Shown here piece by piece: positions 33,529-44,181 of a stretch of 64,000 nt of DNA. This DNA is from Urophycis tenuis. Taxonomy: Eukaryota > Chordata > Actinopteri > Gadiformes > Phycidae. The notes beneath the pieces are model-generated. The model ran no database searches. It worked only from the letters and a program-made list of their open reading frames with translations, and was not told where the DNA came from. Both the position numbers and the translations under genes were made by a program. The stretch lies in assembly GCA_036785325.1 (NCBI GenBank), contig JAXIVH010000326.1, positions 81,001-145,000 on the forward strand, read 5' to 3'. How positions within the stretch are numbered: position 1 is the first letter of the stretch; each line of letters opens with the position of its first letter.

Positions 33529-34450
33529 GGCCCAATCTCAATTCTCTATATACCCCTTCCCCTTCCCATATGTCTTGGCCCTTGAAAAAGGGTGTTAAGG
33601 GCTAGGGGTAAGAACATGCCCCTATGAATTGAGACAACACTCATTACGGTTACGTCATCATACATTGACGACAAAATATTGACAAAATATTTTTTGTACA
33701 CACTGCATGGTGTTTTGTATCTTTTTCAGTTATTACGGTTTTTAATTTCATTGATGTTCAGAAACAATGTCTTTGTTAACCAACAGGTCTTTATTTACAA
33801 TTATGAATGGCTACAATATTGAACGCATGACTCACTCCCACATTTGCTTTGCAGCATATTTTGATTTCAGAAATTTCTGCTTGTTTTCATGCCGAAAACG
33901 TATCAGCTGCCGGGTTTCCTCCGGCGTTCCTGTGTGAAAAAGGACGATATATGTAAAGCACGTATCGATTTGTCTCTAGTTGTCTACACTGATATCAAAC
34001 GGAATTTGCTGCTAATTGTTTTTAGTAAACTAGACATGGAGTTCATTGCTAGTCATAGAAATGCAGTTGTGCACTCAGCAATGTAACGTTAGCATATCGA
34101 TTTTCAAAAAAGTTTCGATTAAGAATATGGTTGCAAATATATAGGTACAGGACTGTTTAGAGCACAAATCAATACTGTCGTAAATTTTAAATCAATTATT
34201 TCAGCCGAAAATACTTAGATTTATGGGACTCTCATGGAGATCTGGCCGCGATTGTTGCCGGCTGCGCATTGTAATGGGTACCTCTTGGTTTCAAGTAAGC
34301 TCCCGATCTTACTTGGTTTCAAGGGGTGTCTACCCCTTCCCCTTGGCCCTACCCCTCGATCGAAATGAGAATTGAGATAGCCCTTCATCTCACGTGAACG
34401 CGCAAAACCAAGGGGAAGGGGTAAGGGGAAGGGGTAAGATAGAGAATTGA
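33529..34450 (-). mobile_element. Miniature element copy 1 (GGCCCAATCTCAATTC family)
   Basis: Reverse orientation to copies 2 and 3. Left end GGCCCAATCTCAATTCTC; at the right the last nine bases (GATTGGGCC) are missing, so it is truncated. Holds the SANT-like exon on the minus strand at 33836-33929 between splice-site-like sequences. Confidence 0.8.
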
Positions 34451-34978
34451 AAATGTCCAAAGACAACTCACGGGCAATACAAATAACAGAGGCACTTACT
34501 CACTTCATAGCGCTCGATGACCAGCCACTTTCAGTTGTTGATAATGTCGGATTTCGCCGTCTTCTAAAAGTGCTAGAGCCCATATATGAGATTCCCAGTC
34601 GCCTCTACATCACCGATGTGATGTTGCCAAAGGTGTATGATAAAGTGAAAGATCACGTTGACGTCATTTGACAACATAGTTCGTTGATTTGTTTAGCCTT
34701 TCTGAAGAAACATGGGAATAGTGCCACATGGTTTGTGTACTTAAAAGAAGGATACTTCTGATAACTAAAATGTGATAATGTGCTTATTAAGCAATAGTTC
34801 TGATCACTTTTTGTGATTATTTTTGTTGTTATTCGCTTTATCTGGTTATATTTACATTTTGTCTAATGTGATGGCATTTTGTCTTTGAAGGCTTTTTTGT
34901 TAAAACCAGAAAGCTCTGTTTAGTTTTGGCTTGGAATAGCCTGTTCATTTGGTATAGCCTAACTAAAGGCTTGACAAT

Positions 34979-35936
34979 GGCTCAATCTCAATTCTCTATC
35001 TTACCCCTTCCCCTTACCCCTTCCCCTTGGTTTTGCGCGTTCACGTGAGACGAAGGGCTATCTCAATTCTCATTTCGATTGAGGGGTAGGGCCAAGGGGA
35101 AGGGGTAGACACCCCTTGAAACCAAGTAAGATCGGGAGCTTACTTGAAACCAAGGGGTACCCATTACAATGCGCAACCGGCAACAACCGCGGCCAGATCT
35201 CCACGAGAGTCCCATAAATGTAAGCATTTTCGGCTGAAATAATTGATTTAAAATTCACGACAGTATTGTTTTGTGCTCTAAACAGTTCTGTACCTATATA
35301 TTTGCAACCATGTTCTTAATCGAAACTTTTTTGAAAATCGATATGCGAACGTTACATTGCTGAGTGCACAACTACACATTTCTCTGACTAGCAATGAACT
35401 CCATGCATGTCTAGTTTACTAAACACAATTAGCAGCGAATTCCGTTTGATATCAGTGTAGACAACTAGAGACAAATCGATACGTGCTTTACATATATCGT
35501 CCTTTTTCACACAGGAACGCCGGAGGAAACCCGGCAGCTGATACGTTTTCGGCACAAAAACGAGCAGAAATTTCTGAAATCAAAATACGCTTCAAAGCAA
35601 ATGTGGGAGTGAGTCATGCGTTCAATGTTGTAGCCATTCATAATTATAAATAAAGACATGTTGGTTAACAAAGACATTGTTTCTGAACATCAATGAAATT
35701 CAAAACCGTAATAACTGAAAAAGATACAAAGCACCATGCAGTGTGTATACAAAAATATTTTGTCAATATTTTGCTGTCAATGTATGATGACGTAACCGTA
35801 ACGAGTGTTGTCTCAATTCATAGGGGCATGTTCTTACCCCTAGCCCTTAACACTCTGTTTCAAGGGCCAAGGCGTAGGGGAAAGGGAAGGGGCAAGGGGA
35901 AAGGGAAGGGGTAAGATAGAGAATTGGGATTGGGCC
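34979..35936 (+). mobile_element. Miniature element copy 2 (GGCCCAATCTCAATTC family)
   Basis: About 958 bp with terminal inverted repeats GGCTCAATCTCAATTCTC and its complement ending GATTGGGCC, and CCCCTTCCCC-rich subterminal repeats. Carries the SANT-like exon at 35515-35608. Flanks read AT on both sides, but a 3-bp duplication is not clear. It forms a long inverted repeat with copy 1, separated by about 530 bp of hAT transposase sequence. Confidence 0.8.
35515..35608 (+). CDS. SANT/Myb-like exon fragment inside the miniature element
   Basis: 94-nt stretch preceded by CTTTTTCACACAG and followed by GTGAGT, consensus acceptor and donor. In one frame it reads TPEETRQLIRFRHKNEQKF then LKSKYASKQMW. 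This resembles the start of SANT/Myb-like DNA-binding domains, as in MSANTD-type proteins and Harbinger Myb-like proteins. The same exon lies at 33836-33929 (minus) and at 42528-42636, the latter with a 15-nt internal duplication. Neither end of a gene is present. Function in the element is unknown; the domain call rests on a short motif only. Confidence 0.5.
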
Positions 35937-36111
35937 ATAATCTTCAGAGGAGAAAATAAAATCTGCCTTCAAATGAACACTTCTTTCATAGAGAGAGACC
36001 AAATCTAGAAAGTATCGGTATCGGTACTTGGTATCGGCAAGTACACAAATAAAAGTATCGGTATCGTATCGGTTTGTAAAAAAGTGGTATCGGTGCATCC
36101 CTACTTTTATT

Positions 36112-37136
36112 TATTTGAAACTACACAAATGTGTTTTCTGTAGCCTTTGAAACAATTGGAGATAAACCTTTAACCTATAAAACAAAATAGATTAAAACAA
36201 ATATGATAGAGGAGATATAGCATTTCTCAATTTTTATATTTGCTGAAATTAAAAGTTCAAATCCTAGTTTAATCTATGAAAAATCTTAAACTAATCCTTA
36301 TTCCAACAGCTGACATGTACCTATGATCTGAAATGGTAAAAGATGCAACCACAACAACAGTCCTATCAACAATAGTTATTTCAGATATTCTAAACCCCAT
36401 CCTTCCTTGGACAAATTATTTCCATTATCTCCACTCATATTGCACTATTCATGTACATACTGCACCTTTATCGCTGCTTTGCACTACTGGTAACTTAGAA
36501 CGCCAACAACATTTTGTTGTCTCTGTACTTGTACTCTGCACAATGACAATAAAACTTTTACCATTCATGTGTATTGGGATTTCAATATTCGATATCCACA
36601 ATTGCATTTTTGATATTCAGAATGATAGATAACATTTTATTAATAATTGTGGACATTGTGATTATCAGCAACATAATTATTTCAAGGAAAATGGCCCATT
36701 AGGATATCTATTATACAATTGTCATTGTCAATTGTCAATTTTGCCATTTCATCGTAATGTTTTTGGATATACCGAATGGCATTTAATTTCCGTTAAGACA
36801 TCCGGAAAACATTGGTGGGTATCTGCAATTGCATTGTTTCTAGTCATACTTGTTCTGAAATTGCTATTGTTCTGGTCACAATGCCAATTGGTGATACCCT
36901 TTATCACATTTTTACAAGTCACAATGTATTTTTGGAAATTCAAAATCACATTGTAGGTATCTGGAACGGCTTTTCATTTTGGTTATCGACAAAGGAATTA
37001 ACGACAGGCATAGACCTAATTTCAATGGCAAAACAACTTGTGGTACAAGCCTTTTCTTTACATCTCTGGAACATCATATAGCAAAAGCCCATAACCAATT
37101 ATACTGCTATTTTAACTTACTTACACTATACAGAAC
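36112..37136 (+). other. Intron 1 of TLR9 copy 2, segment between hAT and DIRS
   Basis: Aligns with copy 1 intron 26590-27549, including the shared LINE/SINE tail at 36390-36555. No gene seen. Confidence 0.8.
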
Positions 37137-37318
37137 GTAAGTTATGTCCATAACTATGGATCTATGAGACCGAACGATGACCGTCACCACGGTCTACACC
37201 TTGGATAATGCCTTTCCTTACTACCTGTCTCGAGACCATAATACCAACAGGGTCATGTGAATGACCGGGGGATGTACCCGCAGCATAAAGCACGTCCGGG
37301 GACACGCCCCCTTTCTCT
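37137..37318. repeat. DIRS left inverted terminal repeat
   Basis: Outer end GTAAGTTATGTCC. From 37178 on it is the near-exact complement of 53401-53543. The outermost 40 bp differ from the right end, as expected for DIRS terminal repeats. Confidence 0.85.
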
Positions 37319-37356
37319 TGCCTGGAACGCCTCAGCCCGCCCCGAGCGACAAGAGA

Positions 37357-37455
37357 TGGTGACGGTCATCGTTCGGTCTCATAGATCCATAGTTATGGAC
37401 ATAACTTACGATCTATTTCGACCTCTCTCAGACCGTCACCACGGTCTACACCTTG
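37357..37455. repeat. DIRS internal complementary region (joined-ends sequence)
   Basis: 37357-37409 is the complement of the left outer end, and 37410-37440 the complement of the right outer end. The two meet as ATAACTTAC-GATCTATTTC at 37409/37410. In DIRS models this region templates the junction of a circular intermediate. Confidence 0.82.
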
Positions 37456-37559
37456 GATGACTAATACCACCAAGGTCGCGAGGGATGAGGAACTGCACCT
37501 CTACCACCTCCTCGCTGCAGAAAACACCGCTTCACCCAACGGAGCTGGTGCTGCCACAT

Positions 37560-38464
37560 TGATCCTATAAAAACGTGCAAACGTGCAAGGTGCACTCCAT
37601 GAGGCAGCTGCACAGATCTCTGCTACAGAAACCCCTCTCAGAGCCGCCCATGAGGTGGCCATACTGGCCTTCTCGTCGAGTGTGCCACCAAGTTACCAGG
37701 AACAGGCAGACTCTGACTGCCATAGGCCTGTGCAATGGTGTCAGCCACCCAGTGTGACAGACGCTGCTTGGACACGGGACTGCCCCGTTTGGCGCCGCCA
37801 TAACAGACAAACAGTTGTGAATGCGTTTGCCTCAGAGGCTGAGTATGTGCCACATAGGTTCTTAACGCCCTTATCGGGCACAGATTCCCCAAGTTCTCCC
37901 CGGTTGGAGCAGGTTCTGGGTGGAAAGAGCTGATCTCAATCACCTGATTCACAGTCTGAGGGTTCACAACCTTGGGAAGGAAGGATGGATTTGGCCATAG
38001 TGACACTCCAGTGTAGTCAGCCTTCCAGCGAAGACACTGTTCACTGACAGACAGAGCATGAAGCTCGCTGACCCTCTTGGCGGAACATATCGCTAGGAGG
38101 AACACCGTCTTCAGCGTCACAAACTTGAGGTCAGCCTGGTCTAGGGGCTCATAGGGGGCCAGAACCAATGAGTGAAGCACCGTGGCCAGGTCCCAAGCTG
38201 GAGCTCTCAACGCCCTGCCCGGCCGCAGGCGGAATGCCCCTTTGATAAACTGAGAGACCAGGGGATGTTTCCCAACCGCTTGTCCATCGATTGGCTGGTG
38301 AAAGGAAGAAATGGCTGCTGCATAAACTTTAACAGTGCTGGACGCTTCCCAAGTCTAGAAGTGACTGAAGGAAGCCAAAGATGCTGTGTACGGAACACCT
38401 GACTGGGTCTACCCGTTTGTTGTAACACCAGTCCGAGAATACGCCCCACTTCTGGCTGTAACAA
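37560..38464 (-). pseudogene. DIRS tyrosine recombinase (frameshifted)
   Basis: Integrates the circular intermediate in DIRS elements. The main frame 38210-37638 has the first catalytic Arg block (FLLAICSAKRVSELHAL), the distal CPIRALRTYVAHT block and the H-x-x-R box (VAHSTRRP). A frameshift follows; the region of the catalytic Tyr is readable in another frame at about 37600-37560 (SAPCTFARFYRI). The upstream frame 38464-38207 encodes the N-terminal part. All four catalytic residue types can be found, but not in one frame. Confidence 0.8.
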
Positions 38465-39101
38465 GCTTGTGTGGAGGGAGCCCTAACTCCTGCGGGAGGG
38501 GCTTAGGAGTGGCCATGCCCACAGCTGTAGAAATGCTGGATTGGGGTGCCAGATCTGACCGCCTGCCTGAGACAGGAGATCCGCCCTGACAGGGAGGGGA
38601 CACGGCTGCCCCTGAACTAGGCATAGTAGAGCGGGGAACCACCATCTCCCCGGCCACTTGGGAGCTATCAGCAGGACCATGTAATGGCCTGTGAGGATCT
38701 TGTGGAGGACACAGGGGATCAGGGGAAGGGGACGAAAAGCATACAGCTGGCCCTGCGGCCAGTCTTGGGACAGAGCATCCTGACCCAGCGGTGCCCATTG
38801 GTCCCTTATAGAAAACCACCTGTCGCAGTGAGTTGTCTGTAACGACGCAAACAGGTCGACCCGAGCTCTGCCGAACTAAGACCACGCACGGGTGCAGTCT
38901 CCACTCGCCCGGGAGTGGGCCAGTCCTGGACAGGAGGTCTGCCGCTCGGTTCTGCACTCCCGGAATGTACACTGCTCTCAGGGATGCCAGATGGGTGACG
39001 GGCCACACCAGGACTTTCCCGGCTGCCTGGAGGCAGCGCAGAGACCTTATGTCCCCTTGGTGGTTTATGTGATACACAGTGGAGGAGTTGTCCGATCTCA
39101 C
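38409..39101 (-). pseudogene. DIRS RNase H end and downstream region
   Basis: Minus-strand frame after a shift from the RT frame. It begins SDNSSTVYHINHQGDIRSL and contains VYIPGVQNRAADLLSR, matching the last RNase H motifs of DIRS elements. The rest is a low-complexity Pro/Ser-rich read-through. Lies between RT and recombinase. Confidence 0.75.
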
Positions 39102-40953
39102 CAGGACATGTCTGCCCCTGATAAGGGGGAGACAGTTCCACTAGGGCAAGATGAACTGCCCTCAGCTCCAGCACATTTATGTGCTCGCCCCTCCAGCGGG
39201 AATCCCATGCACCCCGAGCTGTCCTGCCTTCCCAAACCGCGCCCCATCCCGTTAGGGAAGCGTCTGTAGTCACCACCGCCCTGCGAGATGGGATGTTTCC
39301 CAGCGGGGCCCCATGACATAGGAGGGCTTTGTCCCTCCAGGGACGTAGTGCGTGCCTGAACGGCCTTGTGACCTTGAGTTTCACCCGCCGGTCTTGTAGG
39401 CAATGAAGGTTGAACGTATTCAACCACCTCTGCAACAGCCGAGCTCGGAGGAGGCCTAGTGGGACCACAGCAGCTGCTGCTGACATTGTGCCCAACAATC
39501 TCTGGTACTGCACTAACTCCAGTCGTCTGCCAAGACGGAACTGGCTCACCAGCGCTAGGAGTTTGGACACCCTCTGTGGAGTGAGTGCGGCGCGCATCGT
39601 GACAGAGTTCAGTTGTAGTCCCACAAATGTTGTATACTGTGTGGGGCTGAGGTTGCTCTTCTCCAGGTTCACCCTGAGCCCTAGGCTCTGTACGTGCTGG
39701 AGGATTCTGTCTGTGTCTCTCATGACTTGGTCGCGATCTGGGGCGCAGATCAACCAATCGTCTAAATAAGGCAGGATCTTTAAGCCCGCTGCTTGAAGGG
39801 GGGACAGGGCTGCCGCCACCACCCTTGAAAAGACTCTTGGTGAGAGAGACAGGCCAAAGGGAAGCACCCTGAACTGGTAGGCCTGTCCTCGGAATGCGAA
39901 CCTCAGAAAAGGTCTGTGGACTGGGCAAATGGGTACATGGAAGTATGCATCCTTTAAGTCCACGGACGTGAACCACTCTCCCCTTTCGACGGACATTAAA
40001 ATCTGCTGTGTGTTCAGCATTTTGAATGGCAGCACCTTTACGAATGTGTTTAGCCGCCTTAGGTCTAAGATTGGACGCAGACCTCCGTCTTTTTTTGGAA
40101 TGATAAAATATCTGGAGTAAAACCCAGCGAGCTGTTTGTCGGAGCTTACCCTCTCGACAGCTTCCTTCTCTAGAATGGTTAAAATCTCTCGGTTTAAAAC
40201 TTCCGCCTGAACTGGGTCTTTGACCTTGGTCATCAGAACCCCAGAGAAAGGAGGGGGGCGCCGCCGGAATTGAATCCTGTAGCCGTTCGCCACTGTAGCC
40301 AGCACCCATTGGTCTGACACGCTCTCTACCCAGCTGCTCAGGCGTAGCTGGGAAGCGGCTTCGGCAGGCGGCTTCACACCGCTAGGTGGCTCTACCCCGG
40401 GAGCCTGCAGCTCTGGAGGGGTGCTGCTTTTGGGGTGACGCCCTGGGGAAAAAACGCCGCTGATGTACCGGCTGCTCACCCGTCCCATGCCAGCCCCGAT
40501 ACCACGGGATTGAAACGGCGCAGAGTAAGGATTTCTGTGTCGGTATGACGTGGCAGCCGCCCTGCCAAAGGTCCGACGAACTGACTGTCTCGAACGTCGT
40601 GACTGCTCAGCAGAGTCAAACACCCCCTGAGAATCAGGATGGAACACCTTACCTGGCCCTACTGCCATTTTAATGAGGTCCTTCCTAACACTCTCCGGAA
40701 GGGAGGTCTGTGCCAGCCAGACCTGCCTGCGTGCCAACACTGCTGAGGACATGGCAGCGCCAACGTCCCTGGTGAGCTGGGAGTGCGTGACGAGTCCACC
40801 AATGACAAGGTGTCCTGGTCTTCTGGACCAACCGTCTTCCTGATCGCTGCCAACAAGATGGCCAGCGCATTCCCAGAGCGTGCGGCTCGTGCCGCCGCAT
40901 TGTAGGAACGGCACACAAGGGTGTCGGTCTTCTGGCACTCCCTGACTGGGCAC
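38806..40953 (-). CDS. DIRS reverse transcriptase-RNase H
   Basis: 715-residue open frame on the minus strand. The first 180 residues are gag-like or linker (a better gag frame runs in parallel at 40994-40659: LVCRSYNAAARAARSG). RT motifs run from about residue 230 to 480: FYSRYFIIPKKDGGLRPILD, RGEWFTSVDLKDAYFHVPI, FRVLPFGLSLSPRVFSR and the active site LKILPYLDDWLIC. DIRS-type thumb follows, then RNase H (RAVVTTDASLTGWGAVWEG, INVLELRAVHLAL). The frame leaves RNase H near residue 640 and continues out of phase. The RT core is intact. Confidence 0.85.
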   Translation of the reverse strand: MPSQGVPEDRHPCVPFLQCGGTSRTLWECAGHLVGSDQEDGWSRRPGHLVIGGLVTHSQLTRDVGAAMSSAVLARRQVWLAQTSLPESVRKDLIKMAVGPGKVFHPDSQGVFDSAEQSRRSRQSVRRTFGRAAATSYRHRNPYSAPFQSRGIGAGMGRVSSRYISGVFSPGRHPKSSTPPELQAPGVEPPSGVKPPAEAASQLRLSSWVESVSDQWVLATVANGYRIQFRRRPPPFSGVLMTKVKDPVQAEVLNREILTILEKEAVERVSSDKQLAGFYSRYFIIPKKDGGLRPILDLRRLNTFVKVLPFKMLNTQQILMSVERGEWFTSVDLKDAYFHVPICPVHRPFLRFAFRGQAYQFRVLPFGLSLSPRVFSRVVAAALSPLQAAGLKILPYLDDWLICAPDRDQVMRDTDRILQHVQSLGLRVNLEKSNLSPTQYTTFVGLQLNSVTMRAALTPQRVSKLLALVSQFRLGRRLELVQYQRLLGTMSAAAAVVPLGLLRARLLQRWLNTFNLHCLQDRRVKLKVTRPFRHALRPWRDKALLCHGAPLGNIPSRRAVVTTDASLTGWGAVWEGRTARGAWDSRWRGEHINVLELRAVHLALVELSPPYQGQTCPGEIGQLLHCVSHKPPRGHKVSALPPGSRESPGVARHPSGIPESSVHSGSAEPSGRPPVQDWPTPGRVETAPVRGLSSAELGSTCLRRYRQLTATGGFL

Positions 40954-41024
40954 TTGGGGTCGGCAGTCACCCGAGCTAGGCCGAGTGACGTCAAGGCCGC
41001 TATCTCCCTCTCGACTGGCGGCTG

Positions 41025-41901
41025 TCAGTCAGCCCTGAGTCTGTTTCCCGCTGGTCTTTCGTCAACCTGACACCCAGGGTTAAACTGCGGTGGAGCCGTT
41101 GGGTTATTCAACGACCTTCTAAGCATCACTAAATACTCTGGTGCTGCTGGAACAGAGACCACAGGTTGGGACTTGGAAATTCCAGCCCAGACCCCCTGAG
41201 CTGGAGCTTGGGCTTCAACCGGCGTACTCAGCCCAACAACCCTTGCGGCAGAGAGGACCCTAGACAGGACATCTGTGGCCGAAAACTCGCCGTCTCCTGC
41301 GCTCTCCTGAGTAGAGCCCACACCCGCCCGTGATGACTTGTGCCTCTCCTGCTCAGTCACTATACTAGTGTCAAGCAGGGATTCCTGTGCATACAGTGAC
41401 AAGATGTCCTCTTGCGCAGCACTCTCACCCTGATATGAGGGCAAATCCTCGTGAGAGGGTTCACACAGAACGTTGGAGCCACTACCTGTGGTAACGTGCT
41501 GTGCCTCCACCTCACCAAGCCTCTCTGAGAGGCCCTTTATGGCAGCCAAGATATCAAGATGTGCTTGCTCTTGGGCTGTGGGGTAGTCCACGCGTTGTCT
41601 CTTGGAAGACTTAACCGCACTGTGTGCCAACTCATCCCCCGCAGAACGTGTACCTCTTCTGCGCCGTCGTTCTTTGTCTGCCCCCTCTAGAGGGAGATGG
41701 AGAAGATGCTCTCGGGGTTTCAGCCTGCTCTAATCTCTTGGCTCTCAGCGCCCGCTCTTCCAGAGGGAGATCCAGAGCGGCTATGCATGGGTTCTCCACA
41801 TCCTCTGTGACATGTGCTACCCCCAAGCAGATTGGGCATTCTCTATGGCCATCACGAGGGTCCATAGGTGCCGAGCAGGACCAGCAGGCATGGGAAGCCA
41901 T
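41025..41901 (-). pseudogene. DIRS gag-like ORF1 (two frames)
   Basis: First part 41901-41632: a cysteine/histidine cluster CWSCSAPMDPRDGHRECPIC near the start (MASHACWSC), followed by a basic, Arg/Ser-rich segment. Second part 41630-41025 in another frame: MAHSAVKSSKRQRVDYPTAQ, coiled-coil-like LAAIKGLSERLGEVE, then an acidic Ser/Gln-rich region. The order zinc-finger-like cluster then coiled coil is what I recall of fish DIRS ORF1. Precedes RT on the same strand. Confidence 0.65.
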
Positions 41902-41972
41902 CCCCAGGTTATGCTATGAGCGCACTACCTCTAGACGAGTGCGCTATTAAAGCAAGCTAACAGAGAGACTTA

Positions 41973-42939
41973 GGCCCAATCTCAATTCTCTATCTTACCC
42001 CTTCCCCTTACCCCTTCCCCTTGGTTTTGCGCGTTCACGTGAGACCAAAGGCTATCTCAATTCTCATTTCGACCGAGGGGTAGGGCCAAGGGGAAGGGGT
42101 ATACACCCCTTGAAACTAAGTAAGATCGGGAGCTTACTTGAAACCAAGGGGTACCCATTACAATGCGCAACCGGCAACAATCGCGGCCAGATCTCAACGA
42201 GAGTCACATAAATGTAAGTAAGCAAGTAAGTAATACGTATTTTCGGCTGAAATAATTGATTTAAAATTTACGACAGTATTGTTTTGTGCTCTAAATAGTC
42301 CTGTACCTATATATTTGCAACCATATTCTTAATCGAAACTTTTTTGAAAATCGATATGCGAACGTTACATTGCTGAGTGCACAACCACACATTTCTCTGA
42401 CTAGCAATGAACTCCATGCATGTCTAGTTTACTAAACACAATTAGCAGCGAATTCCGTTTGATATCAGTGTAGACAACTAGAGACAAATCGATACGTGCT
42501 TTACATATATCGTCCTTTTTCACACAGGAACGCCGGAGGAAACCCGGCAGCTGATACGTTTTCGGCACGAAAACAAGCAGAAATTTCTGAAATCAAAATA
42601 CGCTAAATCAAAATACGCTTCAAAGCAAATGTGGGAGTGAGTCATGGGGTCAATGTTGTAGCCATTCATAATTGTAAATAAAGACATGTTGGTTATCAAA
42701 GACATTGTTTCTGAACATCAATGAAATTCAAAACCGTATTAACTGAAAAAGATACAAAACACCATGCAGTGTATAACAAATTGTCAATATTTTGTCGTCA
42801 ATGTATGATGACGTAACCGTAACGAGTGTTGTCTAAATTCATAGGGCCCTTACCCCTCTGTTTCAAGGGCCAAGACGTAGGGGAAGGGGAAGGGCCAAGG
42901 GGAAGGGGAAGGGGTAAAATAGAGAATTGAGATTGGGCC
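41973..42939 (+). mobile_element. Miniature element copy 3 inside the DIRS
   Basis: 967 bp with terminal inverted repeats GGCCCAATCTCAATTCTC and GAGATTGGGCC, flanked by a 3-bp target duplication TTA (41970-41972 and 42940-42942), as for PIF/Harbinger transposons. The SANT-like exon is at 42528-42636. Same orientation as copy 2. Confidence 0.82.
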
Positions 42940-42942
42940 TTA

Positions 42943-43798
42943 CTGAGTGCGAACACCCCGCTTACACAGCAGAAAACACTACACACCCACTGCGCGCGGA
43001 CGCACTGTTTGGGCCAGTAAAAACAGAAGGCCTTATTGTGCACGAATACACTGCTTGGAAACGCCACACCCCGCCAAGTGGGTCACACTGCCAAGGTGGA
43101 TAAATAACTACTCTCACTGTGCGCGGACGCACTGTTTTGAGAGGCCCTGTTTAGGGCTGAGACAATGACCAACAAAAGGCTTACTGTGCACAAGCGCACT
43201 GCTTAGGCCTCACTGCTTAGACAGGCCCTTGTAACACGCTGTTACGGCTGGCTAACAAAGGACTTAATGGAAACAATAATGTTTATGTTGAGGCTAGCAA
43301 AATACACACTGCAAACCATATACTTACCGTGCAATAGCTAGGCTGAACATAGACTTACCGTGCAATAGCTAGGCTGAACATAGACTTACAGTGTATCTAC
43401 TTAAAGCGGAATAAACAAACTACTCCGTGACAGGAGGATGGCTATCTGCTATCTTCTTTTCACACAGCTTAGAAGAGAAAAAAACTACCGTCTCCTAGAG
43501 ACTACACATAAACAAATCAGCAGGCTTTTCTAGCAAGATTCCGCTGCTTAAAAGGGAAAACTAAAGTTTCCCCATTTTCTTTCTAACACAGCAATAGGCT
43601 GGCTACAGAAAAGACTTATCACGCGCGGACGCACTGCTTAATTAAACAAGGAAAAAAACTCTACAATACCTGTGAGCACAACTATAAGATAGCCAACAGA
43701 AAGCCTTACTGTGCGCGAACGCACTGCTTAAACAAACGAAAGAAACGGGCTCTCACTCGTGTGGGCCTGATTATAAGGCTAGCAAACAGCAAGTCTTA
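42943..43798 (-). repeat. DIRS leader built of degenerate repeats
   Basis: No ORF. A motif close to CTTACTGTGCGCGAACGCAC then TGCTTA recurs at about 42940, 42985, 43030, 43112, 43180, 43615 and 43705, and again at 48267 and 48340 beyond the Harbinger-like insertion. Its core (GTGCGCG..CGCAC) is a dyad. A second, 32-nt tandem pair (ACCGTGCAATAGCTAGGCTG core) lies at 43326-43390. Confidence 0.75.
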
Positions 43799-44138
43799 AG
43801 GCTGGTTTATGCTTCTGCGTAGGGATCGCGTCGTGATCACGCAATGGCCACGCCGTTGCTTGGACGCCGTCATGAGCCTGTGATACTTCAACGGAGGGAT
43901 TGCGTGGGGTTTACGTCTCGAAATGCAATTCGTTGCCACACCGGTAGAGGGACCAGAATGACCATTCTGGTCATTACATACGGATTACTAGTTAAAAAAA
44001 GTTTACCGAAATGAAATGAAGGCATATATATATATAAACATATAGGCCTACATATATAAAACTTTTGCCTTCATTTCTGTAAACTTTTTTTAACTCGCTA
44101 GTAATCCGTAATGACCAGAATGGTCATTACATACGGAC

Positions 44139-44181
<43 letters not shown>

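Larger units (their letters stand above)
33076..36103 (+). mobile_element. hAT transposon in intron 1 of TLR9 copy 2
   Basis: 3,028 bp. It starts TAGGGATGCACCGATACC and ends GGTATCGGTGCATCCCTA, flanked by an 8-bp target duplication CTTTTATT (33068-33075 and 36104-36111). A BED-type zinc finger is encoded at 33159-33500 (KICNATESRGG, then TRNLIKHLKMHH), and a hAT transposase segment at 34453-34671 (IALDDQPLSVVDNVGFRRLL). Most of the transposase is missing. Two copies of a miniature element in opposite orientation (33529-34450 and 34979-35936) are nested inside. Confidence 0.9.

Noticed and set aside
33889..34086. 65-codon frame in miniature-element copy 1
   Set aside because: It is antisense to the SANT-like exon; the sense frame matches the other two copies and has splice sites.
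39098..40309. 403-codon minus-strand frame overlapping the DIRS RT
   Set aside because: Same strand but another frame of the RT gene; the sequence is low-complexity Arg/Ser/Pro with no domain, while the overlapping frame has all RT motifs.
42940..43800. CRISPR-like spaced repeats
   Set aside because: Repeat units are degenerate and irregularly spaced, lie in the leader of a eukaryotic retrotransposon, and have no cas genes nearby.
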